A stretch of 7,968 nucleotides of DNA from Desulfovibrionaceae bacterium UBA3823 (GCA_002369295.1 DFDR01000067.1:7465-15432), one strand, 5' to 3'. Counted from the stretch's first letter, positions 1 to 7,535 are shown. The notes: a model not told the origin generated them from the letters alone. Translations and numbers: made by a program.

Positions 1-3000
1 CCGAAGGCAGACGCCCCGAAGGCAGGCGCAGGCACAGGGCAGGACGCCTCCGAAGACGCCAGCCCCAGCAAGGATGCCGGAGAGGATGCCAGGGACGATG
101 CCAGCAGCGGCGGGACGCCTGCAGCCGGCTCTTCGTGCATTGCCGACGCCCCCGCCGGGACGCCTGCCGCTTCCGGCGAGGCGCAGCCTTTTGCCGCGCA
201 GGCCCAGGCAGAGGCGTCAGGCGCCCCTGACGGCGGCGGCGCCTCGGAGCAGGAGGAAGGCGGCGCTGGACAGGAGGGCTGCGCGACGGCGCGGGATGCC
301 GGCGCCAGCGCACTGCAGCGCTTCGATCTGGACGAGGAGGAGCCGGAGGAAGACGACCTTCCCCTGTATCCCGAAAGCGACGAGGTCGTGGACACGCGGC
401 CACGCGTGCGGGGCTTCGAGCTTGCCAGGTTCCTCAACAGCAATGCCAAGAAGCACTACGGCATGTTCATCCAGACGCTCAGCCTGGTCGGCATCGCCAC
501 GGCGGATCAGCTGCTGCGCTTCGCCCAGATCTACGGCGCCCTCAAGCCCAAGCACGCCAAAAAGGCCATGGGCGAGCTGCGCATCCTTGCCAGCAACGGC
601 TACGTCAAGGCCGTGCGCGGACAGGTTCCGGCCTTCGTCCTCCCCGACTCGAGCGTCTGCGCGCTCTACTCCTGCGAGCGGCGCTCCGACTTTCCCAGCA
701 CCATCGGCGGATTCACGGTGCCCGAATTCTGCTGCCGGCGCAGCGTGCCCGACAGCATGCCCCAGAGCCGCGTCGCCATCGCGGTCGATCTCAACGAGCG
801 CCTGCTGCGCTACTTTGAAGGCGTGCGTCCGCACCTCGACGAGCGCCGCTGGCCGATCTTCCTCAGCAGCACCGTCTACTGCAACTACCGCGTCGAGGCC
901 GAATGCTACTACGACTCTCCCCCTGAGCTCTGCTGGATAGCCTGGCCTAGCGCTCCCGTCGACGAAAAGCCCCGCCAATGGCTCTTCGTGCCCTCCATCG
1001 AGGAGGGACTCCCCCAGCTTGCCAATCCCGCCTTCGGCTCCGCCTGCTACGCCTTCTGGGAAGGCGCCATGTGGAAGTGGCGCAACGGCGTCTGGGAGAG
1101 CGACGCAGCCCCCTGGCCCGCCGGCATGCCCAGCCAGTCCGGCAAGACCGCGGCGGCCAGGGATGCGGCACAGGCCCTGCCGCCTGAGGCCGAAGCCGCG
1201 GACAAGGCAGAGAAGGGGGCTAGCGCTCAGGCAGGCGTTCAGGAAGCCCTCCAGGAGAAGGGAAGTGCCAGCCAGCACGCCGGCAGGGACAAGGGCGCCC
1301 CCCTTCCCGACGAGCCGCTGGAGCCCGAAAGCGGCGAGACCGTCAGCCTGGCGCCCCGGCGCTCCTCCAGGCAGCTCGGCCAGTTCCTGCGCAGCAACAG
1401 CACGCGCCAGTACCAGTCCATCCTCTTCGTGATGGCCATCTTCGGCATTGCCACGATGGACCAGATCCTGCGCTACTGCACGCTGCACGGCCTGCTCAAG
1501 GAGCCGTCCAAGGCCAGGCGCGACATCGGCATTCTGGCGGCCAGCGGCTTCGTCAAGGTGGTGGGCGAGGGAGCCGGCAAGGCCTGCGCCTATCCGGGGG
1601 GATTCTGGAACGACCACGACATGGGCGCCGGCGGGACCGGCATGACGCTGCGCACGGGCTGGCAGCGCATCCTGCCAGACAGCGTTCCGCAGAGCCGCAT
1701 CGATCTCATCCTGGCCCTCAACGAGCGCTTCCTGTGCCTGATGGAGCAGGTCAAGCCCCTGCTTGGCGCCTCCCGCTTCAGCGAGTTCTTCGAGCAGGCC
1801 GGGCTCTTCACCTTCCGCATCGAGGCCCCGGCCTTCTTCCAGGGTGCCTTCGTGCCCTGCCGCATCGCGCTGCCGGACACGCCCGTGGACAAGGTTGCAG
1901 CCAGCTGGCTCTTCGTGCCCACAGCCGAGGAAGGCCTCCCCGGCATCAGCGCCGTGGCGGAGGGCGGCGCCTGCTACGCCTTCTTCGACAAGGCCTGGTG
2001 GAAGTGGGACGCAGGTGCATGGATCAAAGATCCGGGCGATGCCCCTCCCTCGCCAGACGGTACCAGGGGGCGGTCCGGAAGCGCTTCCGGCACCAAGGGC
2101 AGAAAGGCCTCCGGGAATGCCCCGGAAGCCTCCGGAACCTCTGGGAGCACGGACAATGCCGCGACCAAGACCGCCAGCGATGCCAAGCAGGCCAAGACCG
2201 CCAGCGACGCCAAGGCTGCCAAGACGGCCAAGTCTGCCAGCAGCGCCAAGTCTGCCAAGACCGCCAGCGACGCCAAGGACGCCGGCGAAGCGCCGGCTCC
2301 CCGCAAGCGGGGCCGCCCCCGCAAGACGGCGCCGGCAGAAGCCGAGGCCAAGGCTGCCGGTGCCGAAGCGGCTGCCCAGCAGCCGTGTCCGGCAGACGCG
2401 CAACCCTGCGCGGGGCCGGAAGCCGACGGGCAAAAGGCCGGCGACAAGGCCAGGCCGGCAGCCAGCGCCAGCGCCAAGCCAGGCGCCGGCAAAGGCACAG
2501 TTGCCTCTATGGCGGACTTTCTCGACAAGGTGAAGCCCGCCGCTTCCCTAGCCGAGCCCGAGCCCTCCTGCGGCACGCCCCCACGTCTGGATTCATGCCC
2601 GTCCCGCGGCCAGCCTGCGGACGGGGAAGCGCACGGGCCTCTGGAGGCATCCCCCGACCCCGCCGGCACGAACGAAGCGCCGTCTGCCGGCAATGCCGGC
2701 GAGCCCTGCCCCCGCACCGCGGACGAAGCTCCCTGGCAGACGGCGGCGCGCCTGGCCGCGTGCAGGGAGACGCCTGCCGACGAAGAGCTCTGCAGCCTTG
2801 TGGAGCGGCTCTGCGCCAGGGCGCCCAGCGACGGCGCGGACGTGCTCGCCAGCCCCAGCCTCGCCCAGGCCCTGGCGCTTGCCGAAGCCTGCCGGCTGCA
2901 GAAGCTCCCGCTCTGCGGAGAGCTGGCCCTGCGGCTCCAGCTGGCAACCGGCACCGCCGCGCCCGAGGCCTATGGGTCCTTCAGCCTGGCCAATGCCTTT

Positions 3001-6000
3001 CCGCCCGAGCCCAGGCTCGAGAGTCTGGCGCTGGCGGCCTATCTGCGCGCCCTCGCAGTCTCTGCCGGCGACGGCCAGGACTACCGTCTCCTCGACCGCG
3101 CCCGCCTCTACCTCAACGACTTCGATCAGGCCTTCCCCTCCTACCGCTCCCTGCGCCCGCTCTTTGCCAGGCTTGTGGAGACCCGCCAGGACGAGCCCAG
3201 CGGCTTCACGCCCAAGGCCCTTGCCCAGATCGAGGACGAGGAGGCCAAGTCCGCCTCGCTGGAGGCCCTGCGCCGCCGCGCCAGGGAGCTGACTGCCGTG
3301 CCGGCCGTCAAGATGCGCGCCCACGGCATTCCCGAGATGCTGCAGGCCCTGTTCGGCAGGACGAGCGAGCTTGGCGCCTGCATGGAGGCCTGCGCCCAGG
3401 ACAAGCCAGGCGCCGTTGCCCTCGTCAAGCGCGTGCTCGAAGCCTTCTGCGACGCGTCGGGCGAAGGCTGGAAGCCGCGCGAGAAGGATCTTGCCGAAGC
3501 CGTGGAGAGCGCCTGGAGCCAGGCCACCAAGAACATGAGCACCCGGCGCTTCTCGCTCTTCCACGACCTGCGCCAGAGCGTTCAGGACGAGGTGGAGGCC
3601 CGCCTCGAGGTCATGGCCGAATGGCTTGCCGGCGCCGAGGCCATGGACAGCGGACGGGCCGAGCGCCTGCGCGGCTTCAAGTACCAGGTCCTGAAGGAGC
3701 TCGACGCCCTGCCGGAGCGCGCCGGCGGAAGCGACGCCTTCGCCTGCTGCGTGGACTTCATGCTGGCCCTGCTCAGGGACCTGCTGCGCCAGCGCCGCCA
3801 GCCGAAGCTCTTTGCGGATCTGCTCCGCACAGGCTACGTCTCCCTGGACAGCCACTTCAGGCCCGTCTTCTGGGAGGAGACGGCCCAGATCCGCTGGTTC
3901 GAGCCCTGGCGCAGGGTGCTGAAGCACATCGCCCGCCCGGAAGCGACGCTCGCCAAGGCCCTTGCCGACATCAGCGCCGACCCCGATTCGCCCGTCTTCG
4001 ACAACCTCAACCAGCTCGCCCTCATTGAGCGCCTGCAGGGCACGGCGGAAGGCGGGCAGGCCTTCGACGACAGCGCCCGCCGCCACGCCGAGGCCGGCAC
4101 CGAGGAGTTCAAGGCCAGGCTCGAGCTCGACTACGCGGCAGGCCGCGTGGACGAGGCGGACAAGGAGGATCTGCTCCAGATCATCAGCTCCATGCAGGAG
4201 CGCTTCTTCGCGCTCGGCGACTTCGGCTGCTGGCGCCAGCTGCTGGAGGCAGCCGAGCTTGAGCGCACGGAGCGCATCGCGGCCAGGAAGGCCAGGCTCG
4301 CACGCGAGATAGACTCCCTGCGCCGGGAAGGCTCGGGGCCGGCGATGGCTCTGGACAAGGCCTGCCGGGAGCTCGAGCAGGGGCAGTTCTCCATGGCCGA
4401 GGAGTTCCTCAACGTCTTCGACCTGCGCTCCAGGGAAAGGCTCGAGGCCCTGTGCAACCCGGACATGGAAGACGCCGGCTACTACCAGCGCTTCCTCTCG
4501 CCGTCCTTCTTCGAGCCCGCCTACGAGTACTGCATGCGCAGCCTCAAGGGCTCGGGGCTCGGCAAGCGCGCCATCGACTTCCTCAACAGGCTCGCCGCCG
4601 ATCCCGACGAGTGGACCTCCCGCTACAAGGAGGACAGCCGCCTCTTCCTGCAGAGCTGGCCCGCCCAAGGCGGCGCCAAGGCAGACAGGCTGGTCGCGTT
4701 CCTTGAAGGCCTCGGCATCCAGACGCGGCGCGCCTCCCTTCAGGACCGCTTCCCGTCGGAAGAAATCTGGGAGGCGGATGTTTCGCCCACCCCGGCAAGC
4801 CACCCCGACTACCCCCATCCCATCGCGGCCTTCGGCACCAGGCTCCAGTCGCCCCTGCGCGTCGTCGTCATGTACGGCAGCCGCACGGCCAAGGCCCTCG
4901 TGGACACGGTGAACGCCCTCAAGCTGCAGGGCCGCTTCATGACCATGGTGGTCCTCGACTACGCCCTTTCCAAGGACGTGCGCTGCCAGCTCGCCGAGGC
5001 CTGCCACAAGAGCTCGGGCCTTTCGCCCTTCATCGTGGTGGACTGGATGCTGGCCCTCTACCTCGCCCTGCACCAGAAGACCGAGCGCATGGCGGCCCTG
5101 CTCAGCTGCGCCCTGCCCTACGCCACGGCAGTGCAGCCCTTCGTGCGCGACGGCGGGCCCACGGCGGAGGAGATGTTCTGCGGCCGCACCCGCGAGCTCA
5201 ACGACATCCTCGACTTCGGCGGCGCCTGCCTCGTCTACGGCGGCCGCCAGCTCGGCAAGACGGCCCTGCTCCAGCGCGCCCAGAGCCGCTTCCACGCGCC
5301 GGAAAGCCGCTGCTACGCGGTCTACTGCTCCATCAAGGACAAGGCCCGGGAGGCCGACGTCGTCCCCTTCCTCTGCCAGGAGGTGAACAAGCAGACGGAC
5401 CTGCGCATTCCGCTGGCCAGCACCCTTGCCACCTTCTGCGGGAGCCTCGAGAACCTCTTCCGCAGGCAGAAGATCCAAAGCATGCTCCTGCTGGTCGACG
5501 AGGCGGACAACTTCCTGCGCGAGGCAGGGCTTGCGGACTACCAGCCCCTCCAGCCCCTGGCCGACCTCAAGCGCAGGCTCCCGTCCTTCAAGTTCGTGCT
5601 GGCTGGCCTGAACAACGTCTGCCGCGCCCGCAACGCCACCAGCAACAACGGCGTCTTCGGCCAGCTGGGGCAGCCCCTGTGCATCAAGCCCCTCTCGCCG
5701 GCCGAGGCCATGCGCCTGGTGCTCAGGCCCCTGCGCTACCTCGGCTTCACGCCGGGCCCCGACTCCCACCTGGACACCATCCTCTCCAGCACCAACTACT
5801 ATCCCGGCATCGTGCAGTTCTTCGGCTACAAGCTCGTGCAGTCCCTCAACGAGGACTACTCGCGCTACTACCGGGCGAGCGAGGGCAACCCGCCCTTCCC
5901 CCTCAAGGGCGAGCACCTCGGAGCCATCATGAACAACTCCGACATGAACGAGAGCATACGCCAGAAGTTCCGCCTCTCCCTGGAGCTTGACGAGCGCTAC

Positions 6001-6309
6001 TTCATGCTCGCGCGCTGCATCTGCATGCTCTACCTCCTGCAGGAATCCATGGACCAGGGCTTCCTCGGCTACGGCGCGGACCAGATCCGCACCATGGCCG
6101 AAGACTACGGCATACGCTGCCTCGCCGGGCTCGGCACGGCCGAGTACGAGGTCCTGCTCGACGAAATGACGGAGATGGGCATACTCCACCACGCCCCTGG
6201 CCGGGGCTACCGCCTGCGCAAGCGCTCCTTCCTCGACATCATCGGGCAGGACATGGACAGGCTCGACGCCGAAATCGCCGAGGAAAACGCAAGGAGCAGA
6301 CAGCCGTGA
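1..6309 (+). CDS. Giant multidomain P-loop ATPase with tandem repeated domains, AT-hook linker and C-terminal winged helix (5' partial)
   Basis: The frame is open from base 1 to the TGA at 6307-6309, so the start lies outside the window; 2,102 codons are visible. Seen in order by window codon: acidic Ala/Gly-rich low complexity (1-118); repeated domain A (119-366) and B (437-677); Lys/Ala linker with AT-hook (678-910); a mainly helical region with Leu/Ala/Glu-rich segments (about 910-1590); a small alpha/beta domain (about 1600-1710); an ATPase with FCGRTREL (from 1726), Walker A GGRQLGKT (1747-1754), Walker B MLLLVDEAD (1828-1836) and a sensor-like VLAGLNNV; and a winged-helix tail from about 1996. 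The order GRxxEL, P-loop, hhhhDEAD, 'NYYPGIVQFFGYKL' and C-terminal winged helix is typical of STAND/Orc-like AAA ATPases. It probably hydrolyses ATP as a regulatory switch and binds nucleic acid or protein partners in the cytoplasm; no signal peptide or membrane segment is visible. A GTG at 388 could be proposed as a start but lies inside repeat A and has no good ribosome binding site. The ATPase call is firm; the cellular role, perhaps defence, is inference. Confidence 0.9.
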   Translation, partial: PKADAPKAGAGTGQDASEDASPSKDAGEDARDDASSGGTPAAGSSCIADAPAGTPAASGEAQPFAAQAQAEASGAPDGGGASEQEEGGAGQEGCATARDAGASALQRFDLDEEEPEEDDLPLYPESDEVVDTRPRVRGFELARFLNSNAKKHYGMFIQTLSLVGIATADQLLRFAQIYGALKPKHAKKAMGELRILASNGYVKAVRGQVPAFVLPDSSVCALYSCERRSDFPSTIGGFTVPEFCCRRSVPDSMPQSRVAIAVDLNERLLRYFEGVRPHLDERRWPIFLSSTVYCNYRVEAECYYDSPPELCWIAWPSAPVDEKPRQWLFVPSIEEGLPQLANPAFGSACYAFWEGAMWKWRNGVWESDAAPWPAGMPSQSGKTAAARDAAQALPPEAEAADKAEKGASAQAGVQEALQEKGSASQHAGRDKGAPLPDEPLEPESGETVSLAPRRSSRQLGQFLRSNSTRQYQSILFVMAIFGIATMDQILRYCTLHGLLKEPSKARRDIGILAASGFVKVVGEGAGKACAYPGGFWNDHDMGAGGTGMTLRTGWQRILPDSVPQSRIDLILALNERFLCLMEQVKPLLGASRFSEFFEQAGLFTFRIEAPAFFQGAFVPCRIALPDTPVDKVAASWLFVPTAEEGLPGISAVAEGGACYAFFDKAWWKWDAGAWIKDPGDAPPSPDGTRGRSGSASGTKGRKASGNAPEASGTSGSTDNAATKTASDAKQAKTASDAKAAKTAKSASSAKSAKTASDAKDAGEAPAPRKRGRPRKTAPAEAEAKAAGAEAAAQQPCPADAQPCAGPEADGQKAGDKARPAASASAKPGAGKGTVASMADFLDKVKPAASLAEPEPSCGTPPRLDSCPSRGQPADGEAHGPLEASPDPAGTNEAPSAGNAGEPCPRTADEAPWQTAARLAACRETPADEELCSLVERLCARAPSDGADVLASPSLAQALALAEACRLQKLPLCGELALRLQLATGTAAPEAYGSFSLANAFPPEPRLESLALAAYLRALAVSAGDGQDYRLLDRARLYLNDFDQAFPSYRSLRPLFARLVETRQDEPSGFTPKALAQIEDEEAKSASLEALRRRARELTAVPAVKMRAHGIPEMLQALFGRTSELGACMEACAQDKPGAVALVKRVLEAFCDASGEGWKPREKDLAEAVESAWSQATKNMSTRRFSLFHDLRQSVQDEVEARLEVMAEWLAGAEAMDSGRAERLRGFKYQVLKELDALPERAGGSDAFACCVDFMLALLRDLLRQRRQPKLFADLLRTGYVSLDSHFRPVFWEETAQIRWFEPWRRVLKHIARPEATLAKALADISADPDSPVFDNLNQLALIERLQGTAEGGQAFDDSARRHAEAGTEEFKARLELDYAAGRVDEADKEDLLQIISSMQERFFALGDFGCWRQLLEAAELERTERIAARKARLAREIDSLRREGSGPAMALDKACRELEQGQFSMAEEFLNVFDLRSRERLEALCNPDMEDAGYYQRFLSPSFFEPAYEYCMRSLKGSGLGKRAIDFLNRLAADPDEWTSRYKEDSRLFLQSWPAQGGAKADRLVAFLEGLGIQTRRASLQDRFPSEEIWEADVSPTPASHPDYPHPIAAFGTRLQSPLRVVVMYGSRTAKALVDTVNALKLQGRFMTMVVLDYALSKDVRCQLAEACHKSSGLSPFIVVDWMLALYLALHQKTERMAALLSCALPYATAVQPFVRDGGPTAEEMFCGRTRELNDILDFGGACLVYGGRQLGKTALLQRAQSRFHAPESRCYAVYCSIKDKAREADVVPFLCQEVNKQTDLRIPLASTLATFCGSLENLFRRQKIQSMLLLVDEADNFLREAGLADYQPLQPLADLKRRLPSFKFVLAGLNNVCRARNATSNNGVFGQLGQPLCIKPLSPAEAMRLVLRPLRYLGFTPGPDSHLDTILSSTNYYPGIVQFFGYKLVQSLNEDYSRYYRASEGNPPFPLKGEHLGAIMNNSDMNESIRQKFRLSLELDERYFMLARCICMLYLLQESMDQGFLGYGADQIRTMAEDYGIRCLAGLGTAEYEVLLDEMTEMGILHHAPGRGYRLRKRSFLDIIGQDMDRLDAEIAEENARSRQP
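355..1098 (+). repeat. Repeated domain, copy A (within the giant ATPase)
   Basis: This is the first visible copy of a domain of about 240 residues. It starts with a Pro/Glu stretch (PLYPESDEVV). Next comes a helical, winged-helix-like part with LARFLNSN, GIATADQLLRFAQIYG and LRILASNGYVKAV, which reads like helix, recognition helix and wing. It continues with SVPDSMPQSR and LNERLLRYFEGVRPHL, and ends in QWLFVPSIEEGLP, ACYAF and an aromatic MWKW...W tail. Copy B aligns along the whole length, without a gap for roughly the first 60 residues. I do not recognise the family. A nucleic-acid or ligand-sensing role is inferred only from the winged-helix-like start and the repetition. Confidence 0.85.
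1309..2031 (+). repeat. Repeated domain, copy B (within the giant ATPase)
   Basis: This second copy lies 954 bases (318 codons) downstream of copy A. Matching blocks are PLEPESGETV, LGQFLRSN, GIATMDQILRYCTLHG, IGILAASGFVKVV, ILPDSVPQSR, LNERFLCLMEQVKPLL, SWLFVPTAEEGLP, ACYAF and WWKW...W. The copy is about 9 residues shorter overall, with the indels in the middle. The divergence is mostly at non-hydrophobic positions, which points to an old duplication under selection for fold rather than a recent copying event. Confidence 0.85.
2164..2280 (+). repeat. Short in-frame coding repeat, KTASDAK type
   Basis: Three copies encode KTASDAK (2167-2187, 2194-2214, 2257-2277). They are nearly identical at the base level (one T/C change in copy one) and are separated by degenerate KTAK/KSA units. 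The segment is a Lys/Ala/Ser linker resembling histone H1-type tails and is probably disordered or a single helix. Repeats of 21 and 27 bases keep the frame, so length changes by slippage or recombination would alter the linker without breaking the gene. Confidence 0.8.
2299..2325 (+). other. AT-hook motif (PRKRGRPRK) in the ATPase linker
   Basis: Codons 767-775 read PRKRGRPRK, the classic AT-hook core RGRP flanked by basic residues. In known proteins this motif binds the minor groove of AT-rich DNA. Here it sits directly after the KTASDAK repeats, in a basic linker between repeated domain B and the helical region. This suggests that the protein contacts DNA. In a GC-rich host such a hook would favour unusually AT-rich DNA, for example foreign DNA or promoters. 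That last point is inference. Confidence 0.65.
4852..5136 (+). other. Small alpha/beta domain preceding the ATPase
   Basis: Hydrophobic strands alternate with helices: LRVVVMYGS, a helix containing KALVDTVNALKLQG, FMTMVVLDYAL, a helix with QLAEACHK, then PFIVVDWMLALYLAL. The pattern suggests a Rossmann-like or related three-layer fold fused directly to the ATPase. I cannot assign a family, and no obvious nuclease motif is visible. It may be a sensing or inhibitory domain of the ATPase. Confidence 0.5.
5137..5985 (+). other. P-loop ATPase domain
   Basis: Walker A GGRQLGKT lies at 5239-5262. Walker B MLLLVDEAD lies at 5482-5508, with the Asp at 5497 and the catalytic Glu at 5500. FCGRTREL (5176-5199) just before the P-loop is the usual N-terminal box of STAND/Orc-type ATPases. 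VLAGLNNV near 5596 occupies the sensor-1 position. PLSPAEAMRLVLRPLRYLGF and NYYPGIVQFFGYKLV match the lid region of such ATPases. All key residues are present, so the domain should be active. Confidence 0.88.
5986..6306 (+). other. C-terminal winged-helix domain of the ATPase
   Basis: The helical segments LDERYFMLARCICMLYLL, ADQIRTMAEDYG and YEVLLDEMTEMGIL are followed by a probable wing hairpin, HHAPGRGYRLRKRSF. This is the usual C-terminal winged helix after Orc/STAND-type ATPases, where it contacts DNA or holds the ATPase in its resting state. The tail ends with a short charged helix that overlaps the start of the next gene. Confidence 0.65.
6291..6296 (+). promoter_or_regulatory. Ribosome binding site AAGGAG for the HEPN-motif gene
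   Basis: A perfect AAGGAG lies 9 bases before the GTG at 6306. It supports this unusual start, which overlaps the stop of the ATPase gene as GTGA. The arrangement favours translational coupling of the two proteins. Confidence 0.8.
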
Positions 6310-7535
6310 ACATCCCGACCCCCGACTTCTGGTGGTCCGCCGTAACGGGCCCCCAGACCTTCGCCAAGGCCGTGGCCGGCGTCCTGCTCGAGGGCAGGAT
6401 GGCCCTGGCCGCCGTGCCCGACGACCTGCCCTGGCGGCAGAGCATGCGCAGCGAGATCCTGGCCCGCATCCGCGCCGGCTCCGCCCTGTCCGGCACCTAC
6501 ATAGAGACCGTGGACGCCCAGGAGGACTGCCCTGATCCCGAAGGCATCGGCGCCTTCCTCCTCGAGCGCTTCGCCTCCCGCCAGGTGGCCGGCAGCTGGC
6601 GTCCGCGCTCCGGCAAGTCCATCCAGCGCTACCTTGCCGACAACGGCGTGCTGGCGGGCAAGATCCTCTGGATCAAGGGCATAGCCCCAGGCCAGGCCTC
6701 TGCCTGGACCTCCTTCTGCCGGGGCTTCGGCCACCCCTCGCCCGCAACGGGCCTCTTCGTCGTGGAGTGCGCCGAAGCCGTGCCGGACGACGCCCGGAGC
6801 TGCTTTGCCGTGGTGGACTTTGCCCGCTACGTCTCCGGCTTCGACGTCCAGATGCTCTCCGCCCTCATCCTCGCCCGTCAGGAGCCGGCCCTGCCCCGGC
6901 TCTGGCAGCGCTACGCCGCGGCAGCCGCGGCCCAGCTTGCCGGCTTCGACGCCGAGCTTGCCGAAGCCCTGCTCGACCCGGAAGCAGCCGGCTCCGCAGG
7001 CTGCTGGCGAAGCCTCGATCCCCTCGACATGCTCTCCCGCATCGCGGACTGGCCCGCCTTTGCCCGCCGGGGCACGGGCCCCGGCAGCCGGCACGCCCTG
7101 GCGCACCTGCGGCGCAGGCGCTTCGACGAGCTCGCCAAGCGCGTGTGGACGGCCCAGATCCAGGTGCTCTTCCCCATCATTGAAATGCAGCGCACGCGCA
7201 TCGTCGATTTTCTCCGGCTCCAGCTCGAGGAGGCCCTCGACCGCATCCGCGTGGAGCAGTTCGGACAGCGCCTCGTCTCGCCCGACGAGCTCGAGTTCGG
7301 CACCCTCGTCTACCTGCTCGCCCTGCGCACGCCGACGGGCGAGCGCGAGGTCTACGTGCCCGACGAGGCCCTGCGCGAAACCGTCCACAGCCTCCGCGAC
7401 GCCCGCAATCTTCTGGCCCACCGCCACCAGCGCTGCACCCCGGCCCAGATCGACTTCATTCTGGAGCGCGAGTCCCGCGCCCTCGGCCTCGACTGGACCC
7501 CCTGCGAAACATCCCAACAAGGAGCGGCATCATGA
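6306..7535 (+). CDS. Putative HEPN-type RNase partner of the ATPase
   Basis: This 409-residue protein has a GTG start with AAGGAG 9 bases upstream and a 4-base overlap with the ATPase stop. The N-terminal half has strand-helix alternation: MALAAVPDDLPW at residues 32-43, KILWIKGI at 119-126 and GLFVVEC at 149-155. This looks like a degenerate P-loop NTPase fold, but no valid Walker A is present. The middle (about 170-280) is helical. The C-terminal part (about 278-400) is helical and contains LRDARNLLAH; R367 and H372 give the Rx4H motif in its common RNxxxH form, the catalytic signature of HEPN ribonucleases. If active, it would cut RNA, with the upstream ATPase as likely sensor or regulator. 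HEPN domains can also be inactive and only bind, and the rest of the protein is unrecognised. The gene itself is certain; the HEPN call rests on the motif plus helical context. Confidence 0.85.
   Translation: MNIPTPDFWWSAVTGPQTFAKAVAGVLLEGRMALAAVPDDLPWRQSMRSEILARIRAGSALSGTYIETVDAQEDCPDPEGIGAFLLERFASRQVAGSWRPRSGKSIQRYLADNGVLAGKILWIKGIAPGQASAWTSFCRGFGHPSPATGLFVVECAEAVPDDARSCFAVVDFARYVSGFDVQMLSALILARQEPALPRLWQRYAAAAAAQLAGFDAELAEALLDPEAAGSAGCWRSLDPLDMLSRIADWPAFARRGTGPGSRHALAHLRRRRFDELAKRVWTAQIQVLFPIIEMQRTRIVDFLRLQLEEALDRIRVEQFGQRLVSPDELEFGTLVYLLALRTPTGEREVYVPDEALRETVHSLRDARNLLAHRHQRCTPAQIDFILERESRALGLDWTPCETSQQGAAS
7519..7524 (+). promoter_or_regulatory. Ribosome binding site AAGGAG for menC
   Basis: AAGGAG lies 7 bases before the ATG at 7532. 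The start codon overlaps the stop of the HEPN-motif gene as ATGA, so menC is probably translated from the same transcript. Confidence 0.8.

Noticed and set aside
388..390. GTG as the start of the giant ATPase
   Set aside because: There is no convincing ribosome binding site, the frame stays open to base 1, and the codon lies inside repeat unit A, which begins at about 355.
2164..2280. Direct repeats as a possible CRISPR array
   Set aside because: The units are short, irregularly spaced, in frame and encode a Lys/Ala linker. There are no uniform spacers.
217..2433. 738-codon open frame on the - strand
   Set aside because: It lies wholly opposite the real coding frame. Its protein is a Gly/Ala/Leu/Arg-rich mix without motifs, as expected from GC-rich codon bias.
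1734..4028. 764-codon + strand frame overlapping the ATPase gene
   Set aside because: The product is Arg/Gly/Ala/Pro-rich with no recognisable domain, which is an off-frame artefact of high GC.
2593..6192. 1,199-codon open frame on the - strand
   Set aside because: It is very long, but it mirrors the ATPase gene whose motifs are intact on the + strand. The antisense protein shows only Val/Glu/Ala/Gly-rich shadow sequence and no domain.
6606..6620. RSGKS in the HEPN-motif protein as a Walker A motif
   Set aside because: The first glycine of GxxxxGK[ST] is replaced by Trp, and the motif is not preceded by a hydrophobic strand.
6207..7520. 437-codon open frame on the - strand over the HEPN-motif gene
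   Set aside because: It has the same shadow composition. The + strand frame has a ribosome binding site, coupled overlaps and a recognisable motif.
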